Assembly (NCBI GenBank): GCA_030268105.1
Contig: BSDZ01000124.1
Span: 1-64,000 of the forward strand
Reading direction: 5' to 3'
DNA length: 64,000 bases
Origin: Volvox africanus
Taxonomy: Eukaryota > Chlorophyta > Chlorophyceae > Chlamydomonadales > Volvocaceae
How positions within the stretch are numbered: position 1 is the first letter of the stretch; every line of letters starts with the position of its first letter. The position numbers and the translations under genes are program-made. The notes below the pieces were generated by a model that ran no database searches, had not been told where the DNA came from, and saw only the letters and a program-made list of their open reading frames with translations. This document shows positions 1 through 11,313 of this stretch, piece after piece.

Positions 1-49
1 ACTGCCGCAGAAGGCCATGGGCCTGTGTATATATGTAGCTCTTACTCAC

Positions 50-380
50 CGCTACCGCAGACGAGGGGCCCACCGACGGGGTTGGAGGCGGAGGGTGAAG
101 TTCCCCGGGCCCGAGGTTGCCATTATTGGCACCGTTGTCGCCCAGTTGATGCGCCAATTGATTGGGGCGTTGTGGCACCGAAAAGCCTGGGATCTGCGCA
201 TTGGCATCAACATGGGTGTCAGGTGGGTCGTCGTACTCCACAAATTCCCCTGCATTGCAAACCGCTCCAAGTCGTGGTAATGACAGGAGTAAGAGGGGGC
301 AGCGGGCGGGTGGCCGTTAGTGTCAGATAGCGATTAGTGTTTGGTGATGAGCAGGTGCGGGACAGAATCCAGAGGCAGCA
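50..380 (-). pseudogene. Broken copy of the junction-spanning minus-strand exon
   Basis: Equivalent of 15695-16022, but with at least four single-base indels (near 91, 105, 128 and 224) that destroy the reading frame open in units 2-4. The GTGAGT donor at 44-49 (minus strand) is intact. The window begins before its possible second exon. Confidence 0.45.
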
Positions 381-1099
381 CTAGTGCAAGCCTGTGCAGT
401 GTAGCACTGGCAAGCGGTACAACAGTCCTGGTGACGGTGGGTATGTGATGCACAATGTTCGGGATGGCGGCATGTATTGGATTGGGATTCGTCAGGAATG
501 AATGTATGCACGTACACACAAACAAACACAACCACATTTCACACGATCATCTGTGTGCGTGGCGGAGACCAATGTTGTGCTGCAGCTCGTGAAAATGCAC
601 GCTCTCACGTCAGCAGCGGAGGTGGCCCTGGGTGTTGACGCGCGCGGCGGGTCACGGGGTCAGGAGTCCAATGTGCATGTGGGAAGATCGTGCACTGAGG
701 ATTCGTTCACGTACTTCCCTGAGGGGACTCATCCATCAGGTCCGTTACGCGGCTTGACGATCCCTCTCGAGGATACACGCAACAACGGATCGTGACGTAA
801 TCCCTAGCCAAGATATCCAGTTGGTACCTTACAAGCAGCTGCCAACGGGCACCCACTCTGCGTGTACGTGCATGTCGCTCACTTTGCTGGCCGCCCCGTT
901 GGTCCCTATAAGAATTGCACTGCGTTCACTGGCCTCACCTTGATGGTAATGCGGCATGTTGTGGTACTGCACTTGATCTCGCTCCGCGCACAGCAACCAC
1001 CAGGAGACGCCGCCGAGTGCGGTGCTGCAGAACGGCCCCTAGGACGGATCCCTTCGTTGCCATCTGAATGCAGTCGTCGGTGAGAAATACGCCATGTAG
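381..1099. other. No gene recognised
   Basis: Short overlapping open frames on both strands only, with indels relative to the other units (for example 421, 446 and 478). No domain, RNA gene or mobile-element terminus was seen. Confidence 0.4.
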
Positions 1100-1690
1100 A
1101 TGCCATACTTTGATGAAAGTGGGAGGCGGACGTTGGGGCGGCCCAGGCGGTCGTCAAGACGCACGTCTTTAAGTCGCACGAGAGGACAGAAACAGGATGT
1201 TGGAAAGGTAGAAACGAGAAATTTGAGATATGTTGTAACCTTTCATACCATGCAAGTTGCAGCACGGACTATAAATGTGTGTATTCTAGGTGCCTGCTGG
1301 TAGATGTGGACTTTGATAAGTTCGACCTCCCTGATTCCTTGGTCAACCGCTGCACTCACGGCGTTTATGAAGCAACAGCAAAACAATTACGGTTGGGATT
1401 GAACAATTGCCCGAAAGATCATATACACTTAAACCATTATTTAATTCTCACAAGTATGCAAATGCAATCAAATCGTTGGTTTGGGAGCTTCGACAGTCTT
1501 GTCAGTTCACCGTTGATCCATCGCGCTTCCGACGTGACAGCTTCACCGATTGGGCTTGCTCGTAAGAGCATCGAACAATTATATTTGCCTTTTTGTCTCG
1601 AACTTATTTTCTTTAGTTCCCTGAATCAAGAATTGTGTGCAAGTGCCAGGCGTTTCCATAGTTACCATTGCAGGAAGTCAGACGCGGCAG
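1100..1690 (+). other. Frameshifted copy of the Cys-containing plus-strand ORF
   Basis: Equivalent of 16736-17330. The open frame of units 2-4 is broken here by a base change and 1-nt indels around 1150 and 1361. The same segment also occurs, independently diverged, at 62114-62705, so it is an older dispersed or retained component of the repeat family. No family was recognised. Confidence 0.3.
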
Positions 1691-2196
1691 ACAAGTTCAG
1701 CTCCGTGCTACAATGCAGCGGTCGGGCGGAAGGCGGCAAGTGTAGGGTGATAGGCGCTACATGAAGAAAACATGAGTCCCCTCTCGTCCCTCACCTTTGT
1801 TCTACCCTTTTGTTCAATAACGGCAACAGCCCCCAAGCCAACCAACGTCATGCTTTGCATGAAATGAGCATATCTTGAAATACTTCTTCCGTCGAGTAAA
1901 GAATTTCCACGTAAGAATTTCCGTCAAATAAATCGTTTAATCCAAAGAAATTTCAAAGGAAGCGATTTCTAAATGTAATGCTGTATCTGGTATCATCACA
2001 TATTCGGCATCTGTAGCACGGCGTCCAAACTCTATCCTTATCCTTGTAGGATGATGTAGATTAATCTCAGTACCAGCGACGAAACGGCTTTTGCGAGACC
2101 GAGGTAAGGGCATCGTAACCGGACCATCAATCATTTGGCGACGTGCGACTTTCGTGCACGACGACGCGACCAGGAATGTTCAGAAATTTTCTTGAA

Positions 2197-2607
2197 TCAT
2201 AGGTGTTGTTCAAGATTCTTTGAGCTGGTAAGTAAAAATGGTTGGTAGTTGGAAGTTGGTAATCTTCCTGTCAGTTCCTGCAGGCATCGGTTCCTTATTA
2301 TAGGTCCCGATGTTGCTGCAAACCAGGTGTCACCTTTACGAACCATTTCGTCACTACTCCCATCTGCTGCCCTTCCCGGGTCAGCCTCCAACGCGGCCAG
2401 CTGAGTCCCAATACCAATTTCACAGACGTGCTCGGACCACACGGTACGTCCAAGTTTTAAATGACAGGTTCCACCCTGCCGTCCCCGACTAGCCTGCATA
2501 CGATCGTAAGCCTCAGACGGTAATACCCGATCTCCCCCGATGGAAGAAGTATTCCTGGGTGGACGGGTGGCTTCGAAGCCACATTGCGACGTGCGGCCCC
2601 TTGTCAT
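2197..2607 (-). CDS. Hypothetical protein, 136 codons
   Basis: An uninterrupted minus-strand frame whose translation is the same in all four units (17832-18242, 33467-33877, 49111-49521) although flanking bases in unit 1 vary. It starts MTRGRTSQCGFEA and ends in a Leu-His-Gln-rich stretch; it has three Cys and is rich in Arg, Gly and Thr. No signal peptide, membrane helix or known domain is visible. A good plus-strand splice-donor sequence (GGTAAGT) lies inside it at 2227-2233, so the opposite strand could be the transcribed one. Near-identity of the units means conservation is weak evidence for coding. Confidence 0.25.
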   Translation of the reverse strand: MTRGRTSQCGFEATRPPRNTSSIGGDRVLPSEAYDRMQASRGRQGGTCHLKLGRTVWSEHVCEIGIGTQLAALEADPGRAADGSSDEMVRKGDTWFAATSGPIIRNRCLQELTGRLPTSNYQPFLLTSSKNLEQHL

Positions 2608-3009
2608 TACCGTCAGTCAGGTTAATTGGCGGAGCGAACATGGACCAGGGTTTTGGTGTAGGTCATGCTCCGGAACCAGACATATTTAAGAGTTTCTCAT
2701 TACCACCTTTTTCTAAGCACAGATTTACATTATGAGCGAGGCAGGAGACAAGGAAAGGCCGCCCCAATGGCCATTCATGAAAACCCCTCTCCCGGAGGTG
2801 GACGGATGACTGTCATTTGACCCAACAGCAACTGAAACCCGCCAGCCCTCCGCGCTCCGCGGCTCTGCATCCCTTCAACTCTAGGCACTATCATCCTTCC
2901 TAGTCAACCTTCCTGTTCTCACCGCAGACCCCTCCCCTTTCTGGGCCGTCCACAAAGCGAGTTCGTTCTGTCCTTCCGTTCTTCCATTCATTCTTTTGCC
3001 ACCCCAAGG

Positions 3010-3455
3010 GGTTCGCCGTCCTGGCCGCGGAAACCATTTTTCCACAAATTAAATTCGTCATCCCCGAGGCCCTGGCCCGCGAACCCACAACCCCTTCCTC
3101 ACATACAGGAGGTTCTGCAAAATTCCGTGCGCTGGATTTGGATCGCGAGTGGCTCCCCACCTGGCTGCAGAAAGCTGGGTACACCACGCTATACACAGGT
3201 GAATGCGGGGGGAGGGGGCAAGCACTCATACATTAACTTTTGCTTGCATCTACCAACGTCTCTCGCAGCACCTCTTCGCTGTCGCCAACAACACCGATAG
3301 TATACATCATCACGGTTCCCATCGCTCTTCTTTCTACCATTATGCACGGCCTTGGCGGCTACTTAGCTTACGCCCCGATTGATTCCACATTCCCTACCGG
3401 GGACGACGCCAGCCACCAAAATTTCGAAAGATATTACAAACTGGCAAAATATTAA
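3010..3455 (+). pseudogene. Sulfatase fragment (frameshifted in unit 1)
   Basis: See the intact-frame copy at 18632-19090. Here an extra C near 3026 shifts the beginning of the frame, so only the part from about 3030 on reads as sulfatase. Confidence 0.55.
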
Positions 3456-3480
3456 TACATATTTTAATTTGGAGGTGCTT

Positions 3481-3651
3481 TAATATTGATATTGATATTG
3501 ATACCAATCTTTATCTAATACCTCCACAATCATACCGCCTCGAATAAGCAACGTACAAAATTCATCAGTTTTTGTAGAGTTATTTGTAAATAACTTCAAA
3601 CGTTTTTCTATGCAATATGATTTTAATAGTGCAAATTGATCTACCAGTTGC
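3481..3651 (-). other. AT-rich 56-codon open frame next to the transposase fossil
   Basis: The minus strand is open from just after a TAG (near 3654) to TAA, with bacterial-like AT-rich codons (KSYCIEKRLKLF, LIRGGMIVEVLDKDW). It ends in a Gln-Tyr run made by three GATATT copies at 3486-3503. It could be the end of a second bacterial-type gene brought in with the island, or chance. No family was recognised. Confidence 0.3.
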
Positions 3652-3659
3652 TATAGCAT

Positions 3660-4510
3660 AACAAATAAAGGTATAAACAAATTGATAGCCGCACAAACAC
3701 AATCAAAAAAATTTTAAAATTATTTTTATTTTTCTGCTTTACTTTATGCCAGTAATGCATAGTAGGTCAGGGCAGTACGGCGGTATAAAAAGAATAGATG
3801 CACCAACCGACTCAATTAGTAGCTTAACGGATTCCTTTTTATGAAAGGCTATATTATCCATTACGACCACATGTCCCTTAGATAACTGAGGTAATAAGAC
3901 ATTTTGTAGATAAGTATCAAACACTCAAGAGTTACAATAACCGGTAAAACGAAAGGAGCAAATAGTGTGCTATTCCTCAAAGCGGCAATCTTGCTTACCC
4001 TTATTTTGTGGCTGAATTCGTTTTTACTATAACATCTCTTACCTTCTAAGCTGTAACCATGAGAAAAAGTAATGTTTTCCTCTGCACCACTTTCATCAAA
4101 ATATACTAAACGCTCTACTGGAATTTGTTTTATTTGTTCCATAAACTCTTTTACTTCCAATTCATTTTTTGGTGTGAAAAAAGGTGTTTTATATATGTAT
4201 ATATCAGTCTGTTAATCCATCTGCCTAATGTCCATCCAAATATCTTTTCCGGCCATCATATGGGCAATTGATGTAACGTTTTATGAGGATTCTCCAGAAG
4301 AAATGTTTCTAATTGTTTTAAATCCTTTATTTTATGACTATGGCCTTTTTGATAGCCTGATTTTGCTTCTAATTTACCTGTTTCTTCCTTGATACTAACC
4401 CAGTTGTATATTGCCTGTCTATTAATCCTGAACATTTAACTTGCCTTTGTAATAGGCATTCTTGAATCTACTTGTGCAAATATTTTTTCCCTTAAATCCT
4501 CACCTAACGC
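3660..4510 (-). pseudogene. IS630-family DDE transposase, degenerate (Rickettsiales type)
   Basis: Read on the minus strand in one main frame. An N-terminal helix-turn-helix region (RINRQAIYNWV, KSGYQKGHSHKIKDL) is followed by the catalytic domain. YFDESGAEENITFSHGYS holds the first acidic residue, VVVMDNIAFHKK the second, and PPYCPDL follows. The end should carry the Glu but is frameshifted; HYWHKVKQ is visible in another frame. Stops are TAA at 4436-4438 and TGA at 4256-4258 and 3925-3927. Unit 1 also lacks one A near 3945. Wording and base composition resemble IS630 transposases of Rickettsiales endosymbionts (from memory, not a search). It cannot make an active enzyme. Confidence 0.85.
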
Positions 4511-4892
4511 AAAATTAGGAAAAAATACAAAAATGTAGAAGAAATAAGTGATATGTAGTTACATATACACCTCAATCCGTGTGCCACGCCAGTAAGGAGC
4601 CATATGCCCTCACATAGAACAATCCCACGTAGATCGTGTGGCGCTGGCCCTGACTACGCACAAATCTTGCAGCTTCATCAATCCTTCCTGTGGCGACGCT
4701 CGAAAGACGCGCATCGTTGTCAGATTAACTTTACTCCGATATAGCCGGTCTTGCATAATATTTGGGTATGTAACACCTCTTCCGTCCGTACGGTTGGAAG
4801 CCACATAAATTACATTGCTCCAAACACAGGCCACGTTTGTTAATTAATGTGGCCATTGAATAATGTACACCTCTCCTTGCTCTGGTTTAGCA

Positions 4893-5798
4893 TCAAGCTA
4901 ACAGATATACAGCCACCCTTGGCACCTTTTTCTTCCGACGAAGGAAATATGGAATGGCCAAAAGTATTCTGAGGCCGCGCATCACAAGGAGAACCACAAA
5001 GGTGAAGTTAATCGTTGGGCTGGGGTCCACCTTGCTGTAATTATCATATGTGTAGCGATGCTTGGCCTTAATTTCCTCGTCCGTCAACACCGGTCTATCA
5101 CTTGCTTGTAATTGTTGGTGTCAGCCTTGAATACTGAGCCATCAGCACATGAAACAGCTACGTTAATGGGAAGATAATCGTCCTCGCCAAGAGCTGTATC
5201 GGACTTGAGATCGCCGCCCAGATGCCAGCTGCCAACAAACAGGGGACTGAAGCATGCTCCATTTCTCCACCGTACATAAGAATTTCGGCCTCGTTTGGCT
5301 CACTGCCCATTGAAATGTCCCATTCGCCAAAAGTGCTCGAGTACGATAACGCGCGGTCCTCACCGACAGAGCTGCTCCGGCGCGTGTATATCGGCTTTCC
5401 GTTATAGCAGGACGTCAGCTTGCAAACACCATCCAAGCCACCGTTAAGCTTATCTGCCTGCTTGTCGACCCCGGCGACTTTGATATCGCAAGAGGCGGTT
5501 TCACTTGCCAGCACTGACTGACCATTGGTATCAAAGAGGCATTCTTCAAAGAAATCATACTTCTCGGCGTGGTAATCCTCGTATCTATTATGCCGTAGTA
5601 CTCATAGTAGGCCTCGTCCTCATCACCATCGTAGCCATACTCATCGTAATAGGAGTCATCTTCAGTATCATAGGAGTAATAACCATATCCGTAGTTATGT
5701 TCATACTGACCCAAACAGCGGGAAGCTGCAACTGACAAGATGGGGAACCCTAAGCCGAAACTGATGATGGCTGCTTCGATGAATTTCACCTGCATCAT
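4893..5798 (-). pseudogene. Secreted or type I membrane protein gene, frame-disrupted
   Basis: Four consecutive minus-strand segments in changing frames look like one gene. From 5798: MMQVKFIEAAIISFGLGFPI, a good signal peptide ending near VAAS. Then comes an acidic Tyr-rich stretch (YYDEYGYDGDEDEAYYEYY). After a frame change near 5590, a Cys-containing domain follows with NGKPIYTR and SYSSTFGEWDIS. Another change near 5280 leads to CFSPLFVGSWHLGGDL, and another near 5095 to PVLTDEEIKAKHRYTY. The end is a membrane helix (FTFVVLLVMRGLRILLAIPY) and a basic tail (RRKKK). The first change could be a very short intron; the others look like indels. All units share them. No named family is assigned. 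Confidence 0.55.
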
Positions 5799-6351
5799 AG
5801 TTGTTACTTTCAATGGTCCGTTGCATTTAAAGGTCCGATCAAGTACAGCACCTGTACGGATTGGGCTGTAGGGATCACCGGCAACATTTTCCGTCTTGGT
5901 CCATAAGAAATCCACAGTTCTAACATCTGAATATCGCTCGCTATATTTGAAGAATGACATACATGATATGCAAAATGCGTCATCTAAACAGGCCTATGTT
6001 CTCGCTTACTGAGCTTATTCGGCCCAGAGAAACTTCAAATATAGAATATAAAACAAAAGATGACTTTCATTTGTCTTGGAAGAATTCGTGTTGAAGGCGT
6101 CAACTTCAAAGACTATTTCGGCAATATTGGCAACCTTTCATCAAACTGAGCTCCAATACAGACAATTAGTTATTAAGCCGCTGGCATACTTATCTTTCCT
6201 CTTGCATAGAGGCACTGGTGGAAATTTAATCTAGACTGCTCAACTCGCGAAGAACTTTAGGCGCTGAGCTCAGCAGTGCCCTACCTCCTCGAAACAGAAG
6301 AATGACTGTGCCGGTTCCGCCGGCGGCGGCGGCACCGACGATGGCATCCCA

Positions 6352-7037
6352 TCAGCCTAACGGGTATGTGCACCAATGGAGGGGAGTGGGCCATGTTAGC
6401 TGCGACGGGCAGCGAGCTTGGGCTTTTTGGGTCGCTGCGGCCGGCAGGGACCCCCAATAGTGCCGTATAGTAGGAGGCGACATACCACGACCGAATGAGG
6501 GGTTGGAGTAAAATGTGGATCCATGTGAACTCTTCAGCCTGTTTCCCGAGCCTCCAAGTAATTCACGGCTCAACTGATTGTGCTCCATAACCATCTGGAC
6601 CCTCGGGAACCTCCTCATAGGCTGCCATTGAGGAGAAAGGGCGTGAGGCAGACACGCTGGACCGTTTGGAACGAAACGGGTGCAGGGTGGCCGGAGGCTG
6701 TGCGGAGGAGGACGAGCTAGTAATCGATTGGAGCGATGGGTTGGTCTTTATATGACAAGAGGATGGCGTCGTCGGTGGATATGCCTGACGGGGGCCGCCG
6801 CTCGACTGGTGCAGGCACACAAAGTGGATTGGAGGAGGAAGTGTCGTGCACAGGTGGAACATTTAAGAACATGCATCCACTTGGGCTGGGAGAGGCCGAA
6901 TGACATTTGGGATATAGAGATTCCAAATCATCGGATTCAAAGACAAGGAGCAGGGGGAGCGGACTTAAATATAGAGGGTAATCGGGTGGGCTAGGTGTAG
7001 CTGGCGGCATTGGTGGTGGTGATCGCCGGCGCGCCAC
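6352..7037 (-). other. Pro/Ser-rich coding-like stretch, uncertain
   Basis: Three overlapping minus-strand frames (7037-6717, 6862-6563 and 6618-6352) hold Pro/Ser-rich segments. A TATAAAG on the minus strand (6746-6752) lies about 115 nt upstream of an ATG opening a short reading frame, MAAYEEVPEGPDGYGAQ. Continuation would need splicing or frame changes that I cannot place. No domain was recognised. Confidence 0.22.
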
Positions 7038-7039
7038 TA

Positions 7040-8796
7040 GGACACGTCTGGATGCTCCGAATTAGAACCGTGTAGATTCGTTCCTAAGGGCGGATCGTGA
7101 AGCGTAGGTCGCGACACAGAACAAGAGGTGAACCACTGGCAGGGCGAAACGTATCGTGCTCGCATCGTCGTTTCTGTGTTCCTATGAAGGAATGTACCTA
7201 AATGATTCAATGTTTTCACCGCACTTTCACCTCAATACGCGCACATCCATAAAGCGTTGGTGAGCTGCAACCATTCATGATCAGTGTGCCCTTGCGAGGC
7301 GGCCGATGTATCCTTGCAGTTATGCGAGGGTAGGTATTGCTTTAAGGAACGAGGCAGGCGGCAATGCATGCGTGCAACTTTGGTGATGGCTGATGCCACC
7401 ATCTAAATTTCTTTCCGTGCATGGCCGCTGCACAGCGGCATATACAGACCGATCAATATCATTATCCAACATCGTACTTGAATGTGGGCATGACTTAACT
7501 TGGTACTGCTCAACCTCTCTCTCTGCGTTTTCCCTGTTTCGATTAATTATTTAGCTACTCTTATTCCACGTTATTTAATCTCATCTCATCGTACGACTCG
7601 CTCGCGCAGCCCTCTGAGCCTCCTCTTGTTATAGGCTCGTCCGGGGCCTTACGAGCCCCTAAGAGTTTGTAGCGATCATCAACCACCATCACCGGGGTAA
7701 CTGTTGTTTTCCATTCTGTCAATAGTTGAATGTTAAGTTCTAATTATTTGATCTAATAAACTCGCGACATTTTTACAAAAATACCGGTGTTGTTATCGGT
7801 CCATTTTATGACGCATTACATTGCTTCAATCAGGAACAATGATCAAAAGCCCTAAGGGAAATAAGCACTTTTGAATAAAAAAATATTTAATATTAATATT
7901 AAAAATAAAAGCTCTGCGCTGCTCTTCTGGGCGTGGTCTAGTCGAGAGTCGTAGTTATTAGTGGACTAATATTTTATATGCCTTCTATTACTTCAATGTT
8001 ATTATGCAACCCTACGAGGCGTTTCAAAGCTTGACGTCTCCCTCCAGATTGTCATGGCAGTTGCTTTAGCCTCGTCATTACAAGCTCCGAATCAAGACTC
8101 TTTTGCAGATTCAAAATATGTGCAACGTTACTGATCGATCGACACGGCATATCTGAGACCTTTTTGTACGTTGTACGTTTTGAACATTGAGGCGTGGTTG
8201 TCATTTTGCATTATCTAGTGCATCGCGGTTACGTTGTCTTCGAAACGGATTAGAGCTTTGTTCAGAAGCTGCTTACTCGTTTGAAAACGTAAAATATCTT
8301 TTTACGGCACACACTGTGTAGCATGCTGCGCAAGTATCTTGGCTCCCCTAAGCGCGAGTGCGTCATAAATTCGAATGTGCTTTGGCACATCTAAATGATT
8401 GGCCAGTCATGTCTTTCTTGCTGGAGGCGGCGGCGACTCTGGCAGCTGAGGAGAGGGAAGAAGGATGGCGTGTGTACGAGTAACAATTATTGAATTGTCT
8501 TGTGAGTAACCGACAGGTGGACGGTTGACATGCTCGTATCACTCGTGTACACGTGTATACACGGCTACAATGTAAACCTTTGCGAGGCAATTTGTTCCTC
8601 TTCATGGTGTCCATCTGAACGAATCAGATTCTGTTTCCTAGGCACCAAGCTATATAATAATACAATACAGATACTTACACAATCGGAAGCGCATCGCATC
8701 GGAAGTCCATTCGTATTTGCGTCGACAGGCTCTGATCGCAAAGAGCCCTTGCTTCGTTAAGGCCATCCTGCTGTCGCCCTTAATTCCTAGCTCAAT
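7040..8796. other. No gene recognised
   Basis: Mixed-composition intergenic sequence. It has an AT-rich run at about 7875-7910 (TTTAATATTAATATT) and a palindrome-like GTGTACACGTGTATACAC at 8547-8564. Only short frames are open, and no RNA gene or element ends were seen. Confidence 0.4.
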
Positions 8797-9475
8797 TTTT
8801 TTTTGGAAACCAACGCCACCGAGGTACTGCGCAGGGTGGCAACGCGGTTTCTTTGCCTGCACGTAGGCCTTGTACAAATGAAATGCGTATGTCAGCCACG
8901 CAACCGTAAGCAGCACCTTGGCAGGTACCAAGTTGTCGAGTCCGTGCAGGGGTCCGAACAGGGACCTCTGGGTCCGTCCATGTGTACATGCGTAAGCGCG
9001 CTGACGTACCTTTTTCTGATCGCCGCACTCCAGAAGTCTGAAGACCCTGGGCGGAGTTTGTGGAATTCCAACAGCGGCCGTCGCCCTGTTGAATTTAAAT
9101 TCGCAGCTTTGGTGGTATTCTTGTCGACGATGCCAAAGACAGCCTATGCAGATGATGCGGCATGCAGGGGCCGGTCAAGCTGGCTGGCGAGCAAAGCATT
9201 TTCGTACAGAGAACAGTGCTTCGTATGGTGCCGCTTATTAGGTCGAAGGTATGGCGCTTGCACCCCTAGAACGAACGAACAAGCCCTCGTCCAAGCTGAA
9301 TCCCCGCCCTGCCCCCTCCCACACCCGCCCTCCGCCCAGCTGCCTTATCCCCACTCTCTTCTTCTCCCTCTTTTTCTCTCTCTCCAACCTTGAATTTGTC
9401 GCCAGTTAGCACCTTATTCTCCCATTGGTAAGCCGCAACCGCTTCAAAGCCACGCATCAGGCGTGTCGGTGGCAT
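8797..9475 (-). pseudogene. Coding-like gene with one membrane helix; frame change in exon 2
   Basis: A first exon from ATG at 9475-9473 (MPPTRLMRGFEAVAAYQWEN, ending in Lys at 9389) can join in phase to an exon starting at 9143 after a 245-nt intron (GT at 9388, TAG at 9144). The second exon begins AVFGIVDKNTTKAANL and reads through LLEFHKLRP. A second coding-like frame overlaps it and ends LVPAKVLLTVAWLTYAFHLY (a membrane helix) and YVQAKKPRCHPAQYLGGVGF. Linking the two needs a frame change or an unseen intron. A strong donor-like AAAAAGGTACGT sits near 9012. No family was recognised. Confidence 0.4.
9299..9387 (+). repeat. Pyrimidine-rich tract
   Basis: Nearly pure C/T on the plus strand, ending in CTCTCTCTCC. 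It lies inside the proposed minus-strand intron, where it reads as a purine tract just after the donor. Such tracts can form triplex DNA; no function is evident here. Confidence 0.6.
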
Positions 9476-11313
9476 TTTGCAACTTGGATCCGAAATCAAG
9501 AAGCTGGTGGCGAGGTCGTGTCCTAGACTGTTGAGGGGATTTCTGTTTTCTTCACTTTTTGCGGAGACTTGCTCGAGCGAGGCCCTCACCAACACAGCGC
9601 CTGTCCAAGTTATGAGCGAGGGACGCACAGCCTTGGAGAGTGGCGAGCCCACAGGTACGGGACCTGGGATCTCTGATTAAGGTGCGGAGGGATGGACCTT
9701 TGTTGTAAGGGTAAGTAAGTCAGGGATCACGTGAGGCAAGCAAAGGCAAAACGGCTGCATGTGCGCGGATGTAAACAAGCATCTGCAAAGCGAGCCTGCT
9801 AGTGCAAATTTCAACGCGGCCGCTGCTCTGCCCTTATTCCGCATGTCGCTATCACCTGCCCGCCACGTTTCCGTCTAAATACCCTAGCCCAGCTGCGCGC
9901 GGTGTAGCCTGTACCCCTATCCAGCTTGTCCAACATACAACCCAGATGCTCCAGTCCCGTGCTGGCACACTCCGCCGGAGCTACATTTTACCTTCATGGA
10001 CAGTCACTATGTCTTTGGTATTGTAAGGATCCGCTTGCGACCTCACTGCTGCTCAACACAGCCTTTCCGTCCCTATACTGGCGCGTCCGTCGCAGGTCAC
10101 CAAGTACATGTCACCAGATAGCTAGGGCTGGTTCAGCAGCAGTCACCAGATATCTGGAGCTGGTACAGCCCTCCCGCCCAGCAGCAGTCGCCAGGCGCGC
10201 CCTACAAGCTGTAGTGCAGTCCGAACACAGGGCTGTCTTTAGAGAAATGCGCTTGCACGGGCAGTAGGTCAATCCACTGTGTTGCGGTGGGTCCTGACAG
10301 GAAGGGGCATGTGCATGCATGCGTTGTGCGGTGGTGAACGGGGGAAATGGAGTTATCGCTGCATGGTGAGCGCACCCGGCTGGGGTTCTGGCGATATCTG
10401 AGTTTGCGCGGCTTTATGCATCTGCTCATGTGGTGATTGGCGCGCTTGGCCTCAAGGGCTGGCCTGTCTGTGCGGGTCGAAATTTCACTCGGCTTGCTGT
10501 CAACTTGTGCTAGCTTCGGCTGCGCAAGTGTGCGGATGGAGGCTTAGTGGGTTTTCGTGGACGCCGGGTATCAATGTCACTGCTTCATGGGTGATATGGC
10601 TATATGCATAATGAGCTGTTCAATAGCTAGCAGTACCGCTTTGCTTTCTACTATCCCCGTTACCCGAGTACACATGCTAAGCTGGGGATCATGTATTCTC
10701 CCAAGGGGCGGCATTGATAATACTGTGCGTGATCTGGATTGGATTTGGTGGAAGGAGGGTACGCAGCCATTTATTGATTTCCATGCAAATAAACGAAAGC
10801 TCCCTAGGTCCGTGCCATTGGGAGTGTCCCAGCAGTGATTTAAGGGGGGTCACGATATGGCCCAGTAAGCCTCGTTTGTTCATCAAGTTTCACGTGGTTC
10901 CCTGGAGCCATACATGTCTCTTTTTGCCCGGAGCTACCCTCAACGAACTCTTGCTAGGCCCTAAGCACAACGTGTCCCCCTGGAGTCATAATCAGAGTGT
11001 CTCGGGACAAAAAACACGTCGTGTTTGTTGGATTGTTTCGTGCCAAAATTTGGTTGCGTGGTGAATTTGTTATGCCCCAATCTATCATGCGTTATTTAGC
11101 TCGCCAGACGGGCTGCATGTGCGGGGATGGTGTGAATGGGTGCGGCAGTTGTCAGGCGACCGGGCAGAAGGGCTACGGACCAAGGGGAGGCAGTAGACGG
11201 AGGTGTTGGACGAAGCAATAACAGGTCTCAGCTAGGGTGGGGCGCACGGCCGCAGGCATGGCTTCATGCCGGTGGCCACGGGCAACAAGCCATGCTTGTA
11301 TGCTCACTGTCAT
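9476..11313. other. No convincing gene; imperfect local repeats
   Basis: Short frames on both strands without domain signals. GTCACCAGATA motifs recur at about 10108 and 10139, with a related GTCGCCAGG at 10187, forming an imperfect local repeat rich in CAGCAGCAG. A GTAAGTAAGT donor-like sequence at 9711-9720 (plus) has no matched exon that I can place. Confidence 0.35.

Larger units (their letters stand above)
3456..4580 (-). mobile_element. AT-rich island carrying a degenerate IS630-family insertion sequence
   Basis: A sharp change to AT-rich sequence at about 3420-3460 and back at about 4575 marks inserted DNA. The minus strand encodes the decayed transposase described separately. GAGGTG at 3472-3477 and its complement CACCTC at 4568-4573 might be remnants of terminal inverted repeats, but this is weak; the TA duplication typical of the IS630/Tc1 superfamily cannot be assigned. 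The island is present at the same place in all four units, so insertion came before amplification. Confidence 0.75.

Noticed and set aside
3925..4258. TGA stops in the transposase read as Trp
   Set aside because: A TAA stop and a frameshift are also present, and Trp is not expected at those positions. Decay is simpler.
5583..5638. 17-nt or 56-nt intron (GTACTA or GTATGG to TAATAG) in the secreted-protein gene
   Set aside because: Either would restore the frame, but the other introns in the unit are 70 nt or longer and the proposed intron reads as normal Tyr/Asp-rich coding sequence. Kept only as a possibility.
5505..5735. Plus-strand hydrophobic 76-codon frame
   Set aside because: It is the antisense of the Asp/Glu/Tyr-rich stretch of the minus-strand gene, which automatically gives Ile/Val-rich sequence.
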